Part shown: piece by piece, positions 8,193 to 15,843 of the stretch
How the letters are laid out: the number at the start of each line of letters is the position of its first letter
How positions within the stretch are numbered: the first letter of the stretch is position 1
From: Rhodopirellula sp.
GTDB lineage: Bacteria; Planctomycetota; Planctomycetia; Pirellulales; Pirellulaceae
DNA length: 18,596 nucleotides
Reading direction: 5' to 3'
Assembly (NCBI GenBank): GCA_003513555.1
Contig: DOPG01000380.1
Span: 14,939 to 33,534 of the forward strand
Program-made: the position numbers and the translations under genes
The notes under the pieces: model-generated
The model's database searches: none
Told to the model about the DNA's origin: nothing
What the model saw: the letters and a program-made list of their open reading frames with translations, nothing else

Positions 8193-9101
8193 CTATTCAC
8201 TTTCCCGTTGAGTCCGAGCAGAAATTTCGCGGTAAATGGGCTCGGGAAGTTGTCCAAGGCGGCTGGCCGTCACATTCTCTGCTAAGTGCTGTGGGTCACA
8301 GGTGCCGACGATTGTGGTGTGGCAGTAGGGATGGGAAAGTGTGTATCGCAGGATCAATTCGGCTCGCGTCATTCCCTTGGGGATGAGTTCGTCCAGTTTT
8401 GCTTCGTGCCATAAATCATTGAGCACGGGACGTTGGATTTCAGCGTCGGGACCACCATGGGCAATGCCGCCGCGGATGATGATGCCCGCACCGGATTCAC
8501 CGGCGCGTGTAATCAAGTCACCATGTTCCGGTGACAGGCATGAGTATGGGATCTGAAAAGTGTCGAAGAAGTTGAGGTCAATTAATCCGGCAAGATTCGG
8601 GATTTTGCTGGACACGCCAATGTGGTGAATCAAACCCTGGCTGCGGAAATCTTGCAGTTGGGAAAGAAGCCCCTCACGCTCTAGCGTTTCAGCATCCCCA
8701 CCATGGAATTGCAACAAATCGATGTGGTCTGTTTGCAGGCGTTGAAGGCTTTCGTGCAGATTGCGTTCGATCACTTCCTTACGCCACTGGTGATCAATTT
8801 CGAGGTGATCTTTGTGTTGGGTATAGACGCAACCGCATTTTGTCGCCAAGTAGTATTCGTCACGTCTGGACGAAAGAAAGCGACCAATTCGCGTTTCACT
8901 AAGTCCGTAGTCGGGTGACGTATCAATGAAGTTGATCCCCATGTCCAGAATCGCGTTCAGGATTTTTTCGGCATGTTCATCATTGACGGTGCGTACGCCC
9001 CACGTCTTCGGCCCTCGGATGCCCATGCTTCCATAACCCAGACAACTTACACGTAGTCCGGTCCGTCCCAATATTACTCTCGGCAGCATTGTTTCTTCCA
9101 T
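8193..9101 (-). CDS. Aldo/keto reductase family oxidoreductase
   Basis: A 302-residue NAD(P)H-dependent aldo/keto reductase of the bacterial TIM-barrel type. The N-terminal barrel strand reads GRTGLRVSCLGYGSMGI. The catalytic tetrad is recognisable as D60 and Y65 (FIDTSPDYG), K88 (YLATKCG) and H133 (DLLQFHGGD). HIGVSSK later in the barrel and a C-terminal AENVTASRLGQLP are also typical. Length is normal for the family and no iron-sulfur or signal sequence is present, so it should be cytosolic. The substrate cannot be told. ATG 9101 is given, but ATG 9089 (starting MLPRVILG) is equally possible, with GGAAGA a few bases upstream. The gene is transcribed alone, converging on the large ATPase gene with 74 bases between them, so it probably does not belong to that cluster. 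Confidence 0.93.
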   Translation of the reverse strand: MEETMLPRVILGRTGLRVSCLGYGSMGIRGPKTWGVRTVNDEHAEKILNAILDMGINFIDTSPDYGLSETRIGRFLSSRRDEYYLATKCGCVYTQHKDHLEIDHQWRKEVIERNLHESLQRLQTDHIDLLQFHGGDAETLEREGLLSQLQDFRSQGLIHHIGVSSKIPNLAGLIDLNFFDTFQIPYSCLSPEHGDLITRAGESGAGIIIRGGIAHGGPDAEIQRPVLNDLWHEAKLDELIPKGMTRAELILRYTLSHPYCHTTIVGTCDPQHLAENVTASRLGQLPEPIYREISARTQRESE

Positions 9102-9642
9102 GTTCTATCTGCAGTGCCTTTTGCGTGCCCATGTTTTCGTAGGAACGCTGCAGCACTGCGGTGCTTTGAAGAACTTTCGTTCTCGCAGATTCATGCAGGG
9201 TCGTCGCACATTGAGAGACCGGTTTTTTATCTCATCGGCTATGTGGCGGTAGGCCATGAGTTCTTTGCGTAGCCCATGAGGGGAGGCATGGTGCTGTTGT
9301 TATGCTTTCATTGCGGCGGCAACTGTCCTTTGGGTCGTTTTTCGCTCATGGGTCGGGGTTGGGAATTTTGCTTATACGAGTTTTTGCTGCTTGCCACAGC
9401 CTCAGCGGGAACTTTCGAAGGGGCTGTAGCATTCTGGTGCTGCGAAGCTGGGGCGATGTGAGTGTACAGCAGTGCATATCGTGCAATGGTTACCCTGCTT
9501 ACGCGAGCATGCTCGTGCTGTTGTTGGCGCCGTTTTGCGGCTGTGGACGAGGGGCACCGCGCGAGTCATGGACGCTGGAACGGAGCTGCAGAAAGGCTTT
9601 ATGCCAAGCCAGCAAAGTTGTCCGAGCAGCATGGCCGCGTGT
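9102..9642. other. Gene-poor stretch of 541 bases between two minus-strand genes
   Basis: No convincing gene. Short open frames exist on both strands (the longest is 9302-9667 plus), but they read as Cys/Arg/Leu-rich sequence with no domain and no clear ribosome binding site. It contains a small hairpin, AGCAC TGCG GTGCT (9152-9165), an 8-base inverted pair CCCATGAG/CTCATGGG (9273-9280 and 9344-9351), and a diverged direct repeat reported separately. The aldo/keto reductase promoter must lie in the left part on the minus strand, and the terminator of the HEAT operon in the right part; neither is clear by eye. Confidence 0.6.
9286..9541. repeat. Diverged short direct repeat, two copies about 220 bp apart
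   Basis: Copy one (9286-9317) has GCATG, then GTGCTGTTGTT, then ten variable bases, then TGCGGC. Copy two (9507-9541) has the same three blocks in the same order, with three extra bases (CTC) after GCATG and again exactly ten bases before TGCGGC. The 11-base central block is identical. Chance similarity remains possible. Confidence 0.35.
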
Positions 9643-10074
9643 TCAGGAAATAGACAGGGGCTGCTGATGGAAAAGAGTCCGTCGCAGCATTCCGATCAAG
9701 GTCTTCTGGCGCTTATCGTAGTTGATTTTTTGCCCCGCTTTCTCGACGGCTGCTTCGAAGTGTTGTGGACCGAGAAACATGATGGCTGGTTGCTCCAGTT
9801 GTGCTTCGTCAGCGATTCGTTCCAGCATTCTGCGGGCACCGCCTTTTAGCCTGTGAGCGCGGCAAAGCTCGTGCATCATCAGGTTGGGGGTGTTGCTTGC
9901 GATCGGAGCCCGGTCGGCAAGCTTGTAACAGAGCATCGCGATCCCAACGACCAAAAATGGGATCAGCAGAAACCATACCCCGGAGATACTCTGACTCTTG
10001 AGCTCTTCCTGATATGCGAGACTGAGGTCCGAGAGTCGAGTTTCGGCGAGAAGGGATTGGATGGAAAGTAGCAT
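9643..10074 (-). CDS. Hypothetical single-helix membrane protein
   Basis: A 143-residue protein of unknown function. ATG 10074 is chosen as the start because GAGGAG lies 8 bases upstream; the open frame extends to 10173 but the extra 33 residues overlap the HEAT gene and look non-coding. Residues 1-30 are a polar N-terminal segment, residues about 31-50 (SGVWFLLIPFLVVGIAMLCY) are a transmembrane helix, and residues 51-143 are soluble. The soluble part contains HELCRAHRLKGGARRMLERI, then a PAIMFLGPQHFEAAV segment and a basic C-terminus. The helical segment resembles a small helical domain seen in uncharacterised planctomycete proteins, but no named family is claimed. It starts 32 bases after the stop of the HEAT gene on the same strand, so the two are probably co-transcribed. 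Confidence 0.78.
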   Translation of the reverse strand: MLLSIQSLLAETRLSDLSLAYQEELKSQSISGVWFLLIPFLVVGIAMLCYKLADRAPIASNTPNLMMHELCRAHRLKGGARRMLERIADEAQLEQPAIMFLGPQHFEAAVEKAGQKINYDKRQKTLIGMLRRTLFHQQPLSIS

Positions 10075-10106
10075 GTTCGTGGCTCCTCGACTTAGGGGCT
10101 CTCTAA

Positions 10107-11648
10107 TTAGGACTTCATCGTGTCCTCGGAACGACGCTGGATGGCATTCAAAGCAATGTCGCGGACAGGGCACTCAGGTAGATCCGCAAGTTTTTTCAGT
10201 AACTGCCACGTTGCATCGCCATGAGCATTCGCCATCACCTCAGCAGCAGTGATTCGAGCTTCGAGATGGTCGTCCTGAAGGATATGCTCAAATGATTCTG
10301 ATAAAAGATCCACTACTGCCAATGCATCTGCCATAGCGATTGCGGCGATACGGTTCTTGAGGACAGGGTCACGAATGGCGTCTGAGACGCGGTGCAAAGC
10401 ATCAGGGTCTATCATCATCACCAAGCGTCCAAGAATTCGTCGACTGCGCGGACGCAGAGCCTGAAATCGATGCATCATTGATTCAGCGTGCAAGGGTTGA
10501 AGTACACGTCGAATACCGCGGACGATGTTCTCGTCGTGATGATCAATCAAAGCGATCAAACGTTGCAGAAGTCGAGTATGATCGTTGAGGTTTGCGTCTT
10601 CTTGGCAGTTCGCTAGCCGCAAGGCCGCGCGAACCATGAGCTCACTTTGTGGAACAGAACACTGAGAAAGTGCAAGGTAAACCGCTGCGTCGTAGCGAGG
10701 GTTCCTTTTTTCAGCCACCGCGGTGATCAAATGGAGTGTCTTGACCGAGTCAGTGCCGGAGAGGGCGTACAGATGTAGCAACGCAGGAATTTGGTGTTCG
10801 TTGATTTTTTCAAGCAGTGCTTCACCGCCGCGGCAACTCGTCGGCATGCCGATCTTGGCTAGGTTGTTCACTACGACCGAGGATGGGGCGGGAGTGATCG
10901 AGTTGAGCAGCACACGACGGAATGCATGGTCGTTGCGAGTGCAGATCAAAGCGGTGGCATGATGGTCCATCTGACGACGTTTGATTGTTCCCGCCAAAAG
11001 ATCCAGAACTCCGGTGTGCTTGGAGTGTAGAAAACGCTCAAGAAGCAGTTCGCGAATTGCACTCGGTTCACTCATGGCTCTGCGTAGATTGCTGTCGCCC
11101 CAGAGCGATAGAACTAGAAAAGCATCAGCGAGTGCTACATTCTTGTGTTGGCTGATGTTGCGCAGCGAAGTATGAAGTCTTTCGAGAGCGGGATTACGTA
11201 TCGTCGGTGCGTCGCGGTTGCACCTGGCGCGGCCACCAAGAATGTGAGCCAGTTTTAGCACAGCCGCGGTGGCACGCTGTCGGATCTCGTCTGTTTCAAC
11301 CGTCTCTGCCAAGTCGACCAACACGGGAATGAACTTGGTCAGTTCCAAGGATTCTGCAGCAGCGATCGCTGTCACTGTATCCGTTCCGCGGTGTTTCAAA
11401 GCTTGGGAAACTGCATCTTCAAACCACGTTTTGCGGGTTCTTAGCAGAAGATAGTCCGTCGTTTTCAGTTGCTGCCATCTCGCCAAAAGTTTGGCTGGGA
11501 CTTTGGCTTCACGCCTCTGCATCAGGGTGCTCAATGCCAATTCCCGGTGCTCACTCAATTCACTGTCCAGGCATGCCAGTAGCGCGTCCACGGCGGCTTC
11601 ATTCCGCGTGCGACTGAGAACGGCGTAGGTCAGTTTCTGCCCCTGCAT
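10107..11648 (-). CDS. HEAT-like repeat protein
   Basis: A soluble protein of about 513 residues made almost wholly of paired amphipathic helices, as in HEAT or Armadillo scaffolds. Examples are the N-terminal VDALLACLDSELSEHRELAL unit, IRQRATAAVLKLAHIL, and the C-terminal LEARITAAEVMANAHGDATW and CPVRDIALNAIQRR. Such repeats bind other proteins; no catalytic motif, signal peptide or membrane helix is visible. The start is uncertain. ATG 11648 (MQGQKLTYAVL) begins the repeat-like sequence and is preferred; GTG 11720 would add 24 residues without repeat character. Neither has a good Shine-Dalgarno sequence. It is the first gene of a probable two-gene unit with the single-helix membrane protein downstream, so the two may form a membrane-linked complex. 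The partner and pathway are unknown. Confidence 0.8.
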   Translation of the reverse strand: MQGQKLTYAVLSRTRNEAAVDALLACLDSELSEHRELALSTLMQRREAKVPAKLLARWQQLKTTDYLLLRTRKTWFEDAVSQALKHRGTDTVTAIAAAESLELTKFIPVLVDLAETVETDEIRQRATAAVLKLAHILGGRARCNRDAPTIRNPALERLHTSLRNISQHKNVALADAFLVLSLWGDSNLRRAMSEPSAIRELLLERFLHSKHTGVLDLLAGTIKRRQMDHHATALICTRNDHAFRRVLLNSITPAPSSVVVNNLAKIGMPTSCRGGEALLEKINEHQIPALLHLYALSGTDSVKTLHLITAVAEKRNPRYDAAVYLALSQCSVPQSELMVRAALRLANCQEDANLNDHTRLLQRLIALIDHHDENIVRGIRRVLQPLHAESMMHRFQALRPRSRRILGRLVMMIDPDALHRVSDAIRDPVLKNRIAAIAMADALAVVDLLSESFEHILQDDHLEARITAAEVMANAHGDATWQLLKKLADLPECPVRDIALNAIQRRSEDTMKS

Positions 11649-12002
11649 GATGCTAATGCTTGGGATGAGGTTGTGCGTGTCGATATCCGAGATCTTAGGC
11701 CGGGGGCATTCAGGCCCCACCTAAAAAGAAGCTAGCTTTCTCATGCTCAGATTTTTCTCAACTTCTTGGATCCGGTGTGCTCTTTCCTGCAAACTTTTTC
11801 CCGCAGCCGCAAAATCGGCATTACCCCCACCATCGGCAACGTAAATGCTCCAGTTTTAAACCACACCCCTCTTGCGAGGGGATTGGCGATCTGGATTGGC
11901 TTTGCGTTGGCTGTTTTAGAAGCAGGCATGCTGGGAAGAGGCTGTGATCTCTCTATAATGTGGGCTGTGATCGCCACTTTCCGTAATCCATCAGTTATTG
12001 CC
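11649..12002. other. Divergent intergenic region
   Basis: This stretch separates the minus-strand HEAT gene from the plus-strand small gene and must hold both promoters. It contains a GC-only 5-bp hairpin, GGGGC ATTCAG GCCCC (11703-11718), a 10-base palindrome AAGCTAGCTT (11729-11738), and a TATAAT box (11954-11959). The open frame from 11766 that runs into the small gene is not convincing as coding: its Cys/Arg/Pro-rich composition differs from the gene proper. Confidence 0.55.
11954..11959 (+). promoter_or_regulatory. Candidate -10 box for the 86-residue gene
   Basis: An exact TATAAT 43 bases upstream of ATG 12003. No good -35 element is seen at 16-18 bases upstream (the hexamer there is CTGGGA), so activity rests on the -10 match alone. 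It would give a leader of about 35-40 bases. Confidence 0.35.
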
Positions 12003-12263
12003 ATGCGAGCAGCAAGTCAAATCCTCACGGAATCCTTTTTAGAGGTTCGTGCCAAGCTACTGGAAGTAGCCGCAACTTTGGACCGTATTGACCGCTCATT
12101 GGATGCGGGTAGCCCGCTGCCTAACCAGGATCAGGTACAGCGCGAACAAATCGATTCAGCGATCGAGATTTTGTTAAGCGAGGGCTCTGATCGGGCCGAA
12201 CGCTTGCAACAGCTGTTCTCTCGGCAGTATGAGTCGGATTGGCGAAAGCAGATGGATCTGTAG
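12003..12263 (+). CDS. Small hypothetical protein, 86 residues
   Basis: I do not recognise this protein. From ATG 12003 it reads MRAASQILTESFLEVRAKLL at the N-terminus and ends in FSRQYESDWRKQMDL. It is predicted to be almost entirely alpha-helical and charged, probably two helices separated by a Gly/Pro-containing turn (DAGSPLPNQDQ), with a cytosolic composition. The open frame starts at 11766, but the start at 12003 is preferred because a TATAAT box lies just upstream and the upstream residues are low in coding character. There is no clear Shine-Dalgarno sequence. It lies 176 bases upstream of the TatD-type hydrolase on the same strand, so a shared transcript is possible but not shown. Its helical pattern would suit a small binding or adaptor protein; this is a guess. 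Confidence 0.65.
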   Translation: MRAASQILTESFLEVRAKLLEVAATLDRIDRSLDAGSPLPNQDQVQREQIDSAIEILLSEGSDRAERLQQLFSRQYESDWRKQMDL

Positions 12264-12439
12264 GCAGTCAACACGAATTCGGCCAGCGGTGTGTCGGTCG
12301 AAATCAAGTTTGCCGGTGGCGTGTTTATATTTCAAAGCTCATCGGTTTGCAGCTATTCCGTTCCAATTAGGCGGATGGCGTTTACGCAACGCACGACTCG
12401 GGCGCTCGTTCTTTCAATTCATTCGGAAACTAGACTTTC

Positions 12440-13258
12440 ATGGACTACATCGACCCTCACATCCACATGGTTTCGAGGACGACTGACGACTACGCGACCC
12501 TCGCCAGAATGGGCTGCGTTGCAATGAGTGAGCCAGCCTTTTGGGCCGGTTTTGATCGTCGAACCGTTGATGGGTTCAGAGACTATTTTCATCAATTGAC
12601 AGACGTGGAACCCAAGCGTGCGGCTCAGTTCGGCATTCAGCATTTCACTTGGTTGTGCATCAACGCGAAGGAGGCCGAAAATGTGTCTCTCTCTCGTGAG
12701 GTGATCGCAATGATTCCAGAGTTTCTGGACTGTCCAAATGTCCTTGGTATCGGTGAGATTGGGCTTAATAAGAATACCAAGAACGAAGCGACTGTCTTTC
12801 TTGAGCATTTAGAGTTGGCAATCAAGTATGACCAGCAGATTCTTATCCATACACCACATCTTGCGGATAAGTATCAGGGAACCAGAATGATTCTTGATAT
12901 GCTTTGTGATGACTCACGAATCGATCCCTCTCGAGTTCTTGTTGATCATGTTGAAGAACATACGATTGCAGAAGTACTGGATCGTGGTTTTTGGGCCGGA
13001 ATGACTCTTTACCCGGTTACCAAATGCACGCCGGACCGAGCGGCTGACATGATCGAAAAATATGGGGGCGAACGCCTTCTCGCGAACTCTGCTGGTGATT
13101 GGGGGCCGAGCAAGCCGACTGCAGTTCCCGACTTGATATTTGAAATGCGGCGTCGTGGCAATGATGACTCATTGACCCGTAAAGTGGTTTATGAGAATCC
13201 GGTTGAGTTCTTTTCACAAAGTCAAGATTTTAACTTTGTGCCTCGAGAAATCGATTGA
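12440..13258 (+). CDS. TatD-family metal-dependent hydrolase (EboB-like)
   Basis: A 272-residue TIM-barrel hydrolase of the TatD/amidohydrolase superfamily. Candidate metal ligands are all in place: H7 and H9 (DPHIHM), E106 (GIGEIGLN), H137 and H140 (LIHTPH), H170 and H174 (DHVEEH) and D220 (NSAGDWG). The wording of the sequence (HMVSRTTDDY, EPAFWAGFDR, VLGIGEIGLN, MTLYPVTKCTP) matches the subfamily I know as EboB-like TatD proteins rather than the classical TatD nuclease. No other ebo-type gene (EboA, prenyltransferase, EboD/E) is visible here, so the link to that pathway is weak. It has no signal peptide and is probably cytosolic. ATG 12440 is well placed because the DxHxH-type motif must start within a few residues of the N-terminus. 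Shine-Dalgarno is weak. Confidence 0.9.
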   Translation: MDYIDPHIHMVSRTTDDYATLARMGCVAMSEPAFWAGFDRRTVDGFRDYFHQLTDVEPKRAAQFGIQHFTWLCINAKEAENVSLSREVIAMIPEFLDCPNVLGIGEIGLNKNTKNEATVFLEHLELAIKYDQQILIHTPHLADKYQGTRMILDMLCDDSRIDPSRVLVDHVEEHTIAEVLDRGFWAGMTLYPVTKCTPDRAADMIEKYGGERLLANSAGDWGPSKPTAVPDLIFEMRRRGNDDSLTRKVVYENPVEFFSQSQDFNFVPREID

Positions 13259-13302
13259 AGACGTGAAAAATCCTGGTGTACATGAGTGTTTCAAGAAACA
13301 GG

Positions 13303-13318
13303 AAGCACTTTCGTGCTT
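13303..13318 (+). terminator. Possible terminator hairpin after the TatD-type gene
   Basis: AAGCAC and GTGCTT pair perfectly around a TTTC loop, 45 bases after the hydrolase stop. The following bases (GCTTACTTTG) are T-rich but not a clean T-tract, so termination strength is uncertain. Confidence 0.35.
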
Positions 13319-13840
13319 GCTTACTTTGTCCGGTTGGACTTTTGGCTTCGTGAATGCAAATCGTTTTCTTCGTCTGTCATATTTTCAGACTATTCCGGCT
13401 TTTTGAAGTCGCACGACCGGGCAATACCCTGCTAGTGTGATACTGCTAGGGTGGGAGCCGAGCGAGGGGGGGAAATGCCGCCTCTTCGTGATTTCAATGT
13501 CTCGGCTAATCGATTTGCAACTCGTGCATTCTTCTCGGATTATCGGCATTTGAAAGTGAGTTGCCGCGAGAATGTGTTTGCAGCATGTGCGCACAAGTGC
13601 ATGCTCTCTGTGCACCGGCAACCCGCTTCGTTTGCAGACCAACGGGCGGTGCGACCGACATTGTTTGACTTCTGTGAATTTTTGTGCTTCCTCGCCATAA
13701 ATTTTGGTTGCTTATTGAGTGAAGCATGGGTGTTGATTGTGTGTGCTTTCGATTGATTTGATCATCAATGCCTCTCTTTCGCTTGGTTTTGACCATTCTG
13801 GCCGAGGCAGCAGGCGTGGGGGGGATGCAGTAATACTGAA

Positions 13841-13873
13841 TTGATTTTTTTCACTTTTCCGGCGATACATATT
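13841..13873 (+). promoter_or_regulatory. Weak promoter-like sequence upstream of the FHA gene
   Basis: TTGATT (13841-13846) resembles a -35 element; GATACATATT (13864-13873) could contain a -10 element but spacing and match are imperfect. Given as the best candidate in the region, about 70 bases before the GTG start. Confidence 0.22.
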
Positions 13874-13943
13874 CTGCACGAGTCGCTTTCAGGTTCAGGC
13901 GATTTGTCAATTCCGCTTGTGCATCAACGTTTGGTAATGCGTC

Positions 13944-14789
13944 GTGTTAAGAGTCAAGCTTGTATTTCGTAACGGCATTCATGAAGGCAAGCATATTGTC
14001 TTGCGTAAAGAAAAGTTTGTGATTGGTAGGGCGGCGGAAGCTGATCTTCTTTTGAATTCGAAACGTGTTAGCCGGCATCACTGCTTGATCTGGTGTCGTG
14101 AAAACAGCGTGACTATCCAAGACTTAGGCAGTCGGAATGGTGTTCGGCTAAATGGTAATGTAATTGAACCACATCAATCTTATCAAGTTTACCACGACGA
14201 TATTGTCGATGTGGAAGAGTGGCGTTTCAGGATGTCTGTTCGGGACAAAGCGAGTAAAGTGCCTCAGAAAAGAGGGAAGGCTTCAAAGCAGACGTTGCTT
14301 CCAACTGCAGAGGCCACTGATGCAACGTCGAACAAGTCCACTGCTGCAGAGCCAAACGAGCCCATGATACTCAATGCTGTGTCGGACCAAATGGGTGACG
14401 TCGATTTATGGATGAAGGAGTTGGACCAATTGGCGGAAGGCGTGCCAGGCGTGCGTGAGAAAATAAAATCTTCAGTATCAGACCAGCGGCTGGCAGATCC
14501 CATGGATACAAAAGAGGAGCCGGGCTCAAGTGACGAAACTTTGCTTGATCCGGTTGTGACCGCTGATGGAAGTGGAAAAGCGGATGGGACATCGGGCGAA
14601 GTCAGGGAAGCAGGACCGGGTGAAACAGTGGAAACGCGAGAGACGGATACAACTGAGGATGACGATGAAGGGGTTGATGGGAATCAAGATAAAACACCCA
14701 GCAAGTTACCTAGTCATCTGCGGCCTAAAGGGCCGGTGGATTCCGTTGATGCAGCTGACCAGGCATTGAAACGCCTGTTTGGCGCGTGA
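13944..14789 (+). CDS. FHA-domain protein with long acidic C-terminal tail
   Basis: A 281-residue protein with one N-terminal forkhead-associated domain, which binds phosphothreonine peptides. The hallmark residues are present: G28 and R29 (VIGRAAEADLLL), S43, R44, H45 and H46 (VSRHHCLI), G62-N65 (DLGSRNGVRLNG) and N70. The domain ends near residue 100. The rest (100-281) is Glu/Thr/Ser/Asp-rich and probably disordered, apart from a helical DLWMKELDQLAEGV patch and a basic/hydrophobic end (KLPSHLRPKGP then DAADQALKRLFGA) that looks like a short binding motif. An in-frame stop at 13935-13937 rules out an upstream start, and GTG 13944 is the only good start codon; there is no Shine-Dalgarno sequence. 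It probably reads a Ser/Thr kinase signal, but no kinase or phosphatase gene is in the window. Confidence 0.9.
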   Translation: MLRVKLVFRNGIHEGKHIVLRKEKFVIGRAAEADLLLNSKRVSRHHCLIWCRENSVTIQDLGSRNGVRLNGNVIEPHQSYQVYHDDIVDVEEWRFRMSVRDKASKVPQKRGKASKQTLLPTAEATDATSNKSTAAEPNEPMILNAVSDQMGDVDLWMKELDQLAEGVPGVREKIKSSVSDQRLADPMDTKEEPGSSDETLLDPVVTADGSGKADGTSGEVREAGPGETVETRETDTTEDDDEGVDGNQDKTPSKLPSHLRPKGPVDSVDAADQALKRLFGA

Positions 14790-14883
14790 GGCGTTTCGGA
14801 AATGACGGGGCCATTGGTGGAGGGTTCTGAATTTTTCGTTTCCATTCGAATTCTTAAGCCAACATTAGATTGGCAACCGAGCT

Positions 14884-15366
14884 TCATCGCGGGCGGATGA
14901 GTTTCTCAAGATACTCATCTGCATCACGAGTAATCTGCTCGGCTGGAGTAATCAGAGACGGCTCGTCGCTTGACTCTGCGATTTGTGATTCATCGGATTC
15001 GGCATGGATGTCCCGGTAGATAAGTACAAATCGACTGCCGCAAGTAAGAATCAGGGCAGGGGTGGATGCGGCGAGGCCCACAATCAGAGGAGTGGCGTGC
15101 ATAAGGAGTCGTGTCGTCGTTGATATCTGCAGGTCGCTCTGGTTGGTTTGTAATTGGATTGAGATGCCGGTCATCACACTGTTGAGAGTCGCTAACAACG
15201 CAATGACGCTCGGCAAGAAACAAATCGGTGTAAATGCGTGCAGCAGTTTCTCCTGCCGTACTTTGAAGCTTAGGAAGCATGCACAACCAGTAGCCAGCAC
15301 CCCTGTGACCAAAATTAGCGCGAGGGTCGCTGAACCCACCAAGTCAAACAAGAGTTGCAAGTCCAT
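14884..15366 (-). CDS. Hypothetical membrane protein with three predicted helices
   Basis: A 160-residue membrane protein. Hydrophobic helices lie at about residues 10-33 (VGSATLALILVTGVLATG), 44-68 (CFLPSVIALLATLNSVMTGI) and 87-115 (MHATPLIVGLAASTPALILT). A charged cytosolic-looking tail of about 40 residues follows (DIHAESDESQIAESSDEPS to the C-terminus). The second and third helices, with the Gly/Ala/Thr/Pro-rich VGLAASTPALI, recall the proton-channel helices of MotA/TolQ/ExbB proteins, but the protein is short and I cannot show that it belongs there. ATG 15366 is the start; a purine-rich GAGAACGG lies just upstream. It converges with the FHA gene, with 94 bases between their ends, so the two are not one operon. 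Confidence 0.72.
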   Translation of the reverse strand: MDLQLLFDLVGSATLALILVTGVLATGCACFLSFKVRQEKLLHAFTPICFLPSVIALLATLNSVMTGISIQLQTNQSDLQISTTTRLLMHATPLIVGLAASTPALILTCGSRFVLIYRDIHAESDESQIAESSDEPSLITPAEQITRDADEYLEKLIRPR

Positions 15367-15843
15367 ATCCGTTCTCGTTTTCTAAAGGAGCCTGTTGCAT
15401 TACCGCTTCATCAACAGGAGACCCGAAAATGTGTTTGCCTGTCGATGGCCGATTTGCTCGGGTAGAGTTTATTTCTGGAATTTTCATTTCTGATCGCGTT
15501 GTGTCCAATCTCACCGGCAATTCTTCTCATACTATTTTCAGCCTCACTGGGCGACAAGCGATGTTGCTGGGTGATTCGGTTGGGTGCAATTGATAATGAA
15601 TCTACTTAGCTGGTCTTATCGGATACCTCGGTATTAGCTGCTTGTGACTTAGGAGCACGGTCTCCCTCGGTCTGCTGAGGCAATGGAGAGCTGTGTCGGT
15701 GGATGCTAGCCCGCATCGAATGTATTTGACTTAAGTGCGGTCATAATATTGAAAACAGGGGATGTTGTCACATCAGTTGGCTTCGTGGAAGCTATATGGA
15801 GATTTTTACTAAGATTGGTTTCCCCAAGAAAGGACTGAGTCGA
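15367..15843. other. Gene-poor stretch of 477 bases
   Basis: No gene is supported here. The stretch should hold the divergent promoters of the three-helix membrane protein (minus) and the Dabb gene (plus). A TTGACT (15726-15731) is a good -35-like hexamer, but the following AT-rich CATAATATTG is too close for a standard 17-base spacer. A small ATAC CTCG GTAT hairpin is seen within ATACCTCGGTAT near 15620-15640. No tRNA-like or riboswitch-like fold is recognisable. Confidence 0.5.

Larger units (their letters stand above)
13259..13943. other. Gene-poor stretch of 685 bases
   Basis: No convincing gene. The largest plus-strand frame (13451-13756) has no recognisable domain and an odd Cys/Phe-rich composition. 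The region is T-rich on the plus strand in its right half. It holds a terminator-like hairpin (13303-13318), an interrupted palindrome (13426-13452) of the form ACCCT..AGT..ACT..AGGGT, and an AT-rich inverted repeat ATTGAT/ATCAAT (13752-13769). The promoter for the FHA gene should lie near the right end. Confidence 0.55.

Noticed and set aside
9302..9667. A 121-codon plus-strand frame
   Set aside because: Composition is Cys/Arg/Leu-rich without domain, it overlaps the end of the membrane-protein gene in antisense, and lacks a clear ribosome binding site.
11766..12002. Upstream extension of the 86-residue gene to 165 codons
   Set aside because: It would place the TATAAT box inside the gene, and the added residues have no coding character.
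13451..13756. A 101-codon plus-strand frame in the long gap
   Set aside because: Mixed Cys/Phe-rich sequence, no domain and no good start context; a competing minus-strand frame is of similar size.
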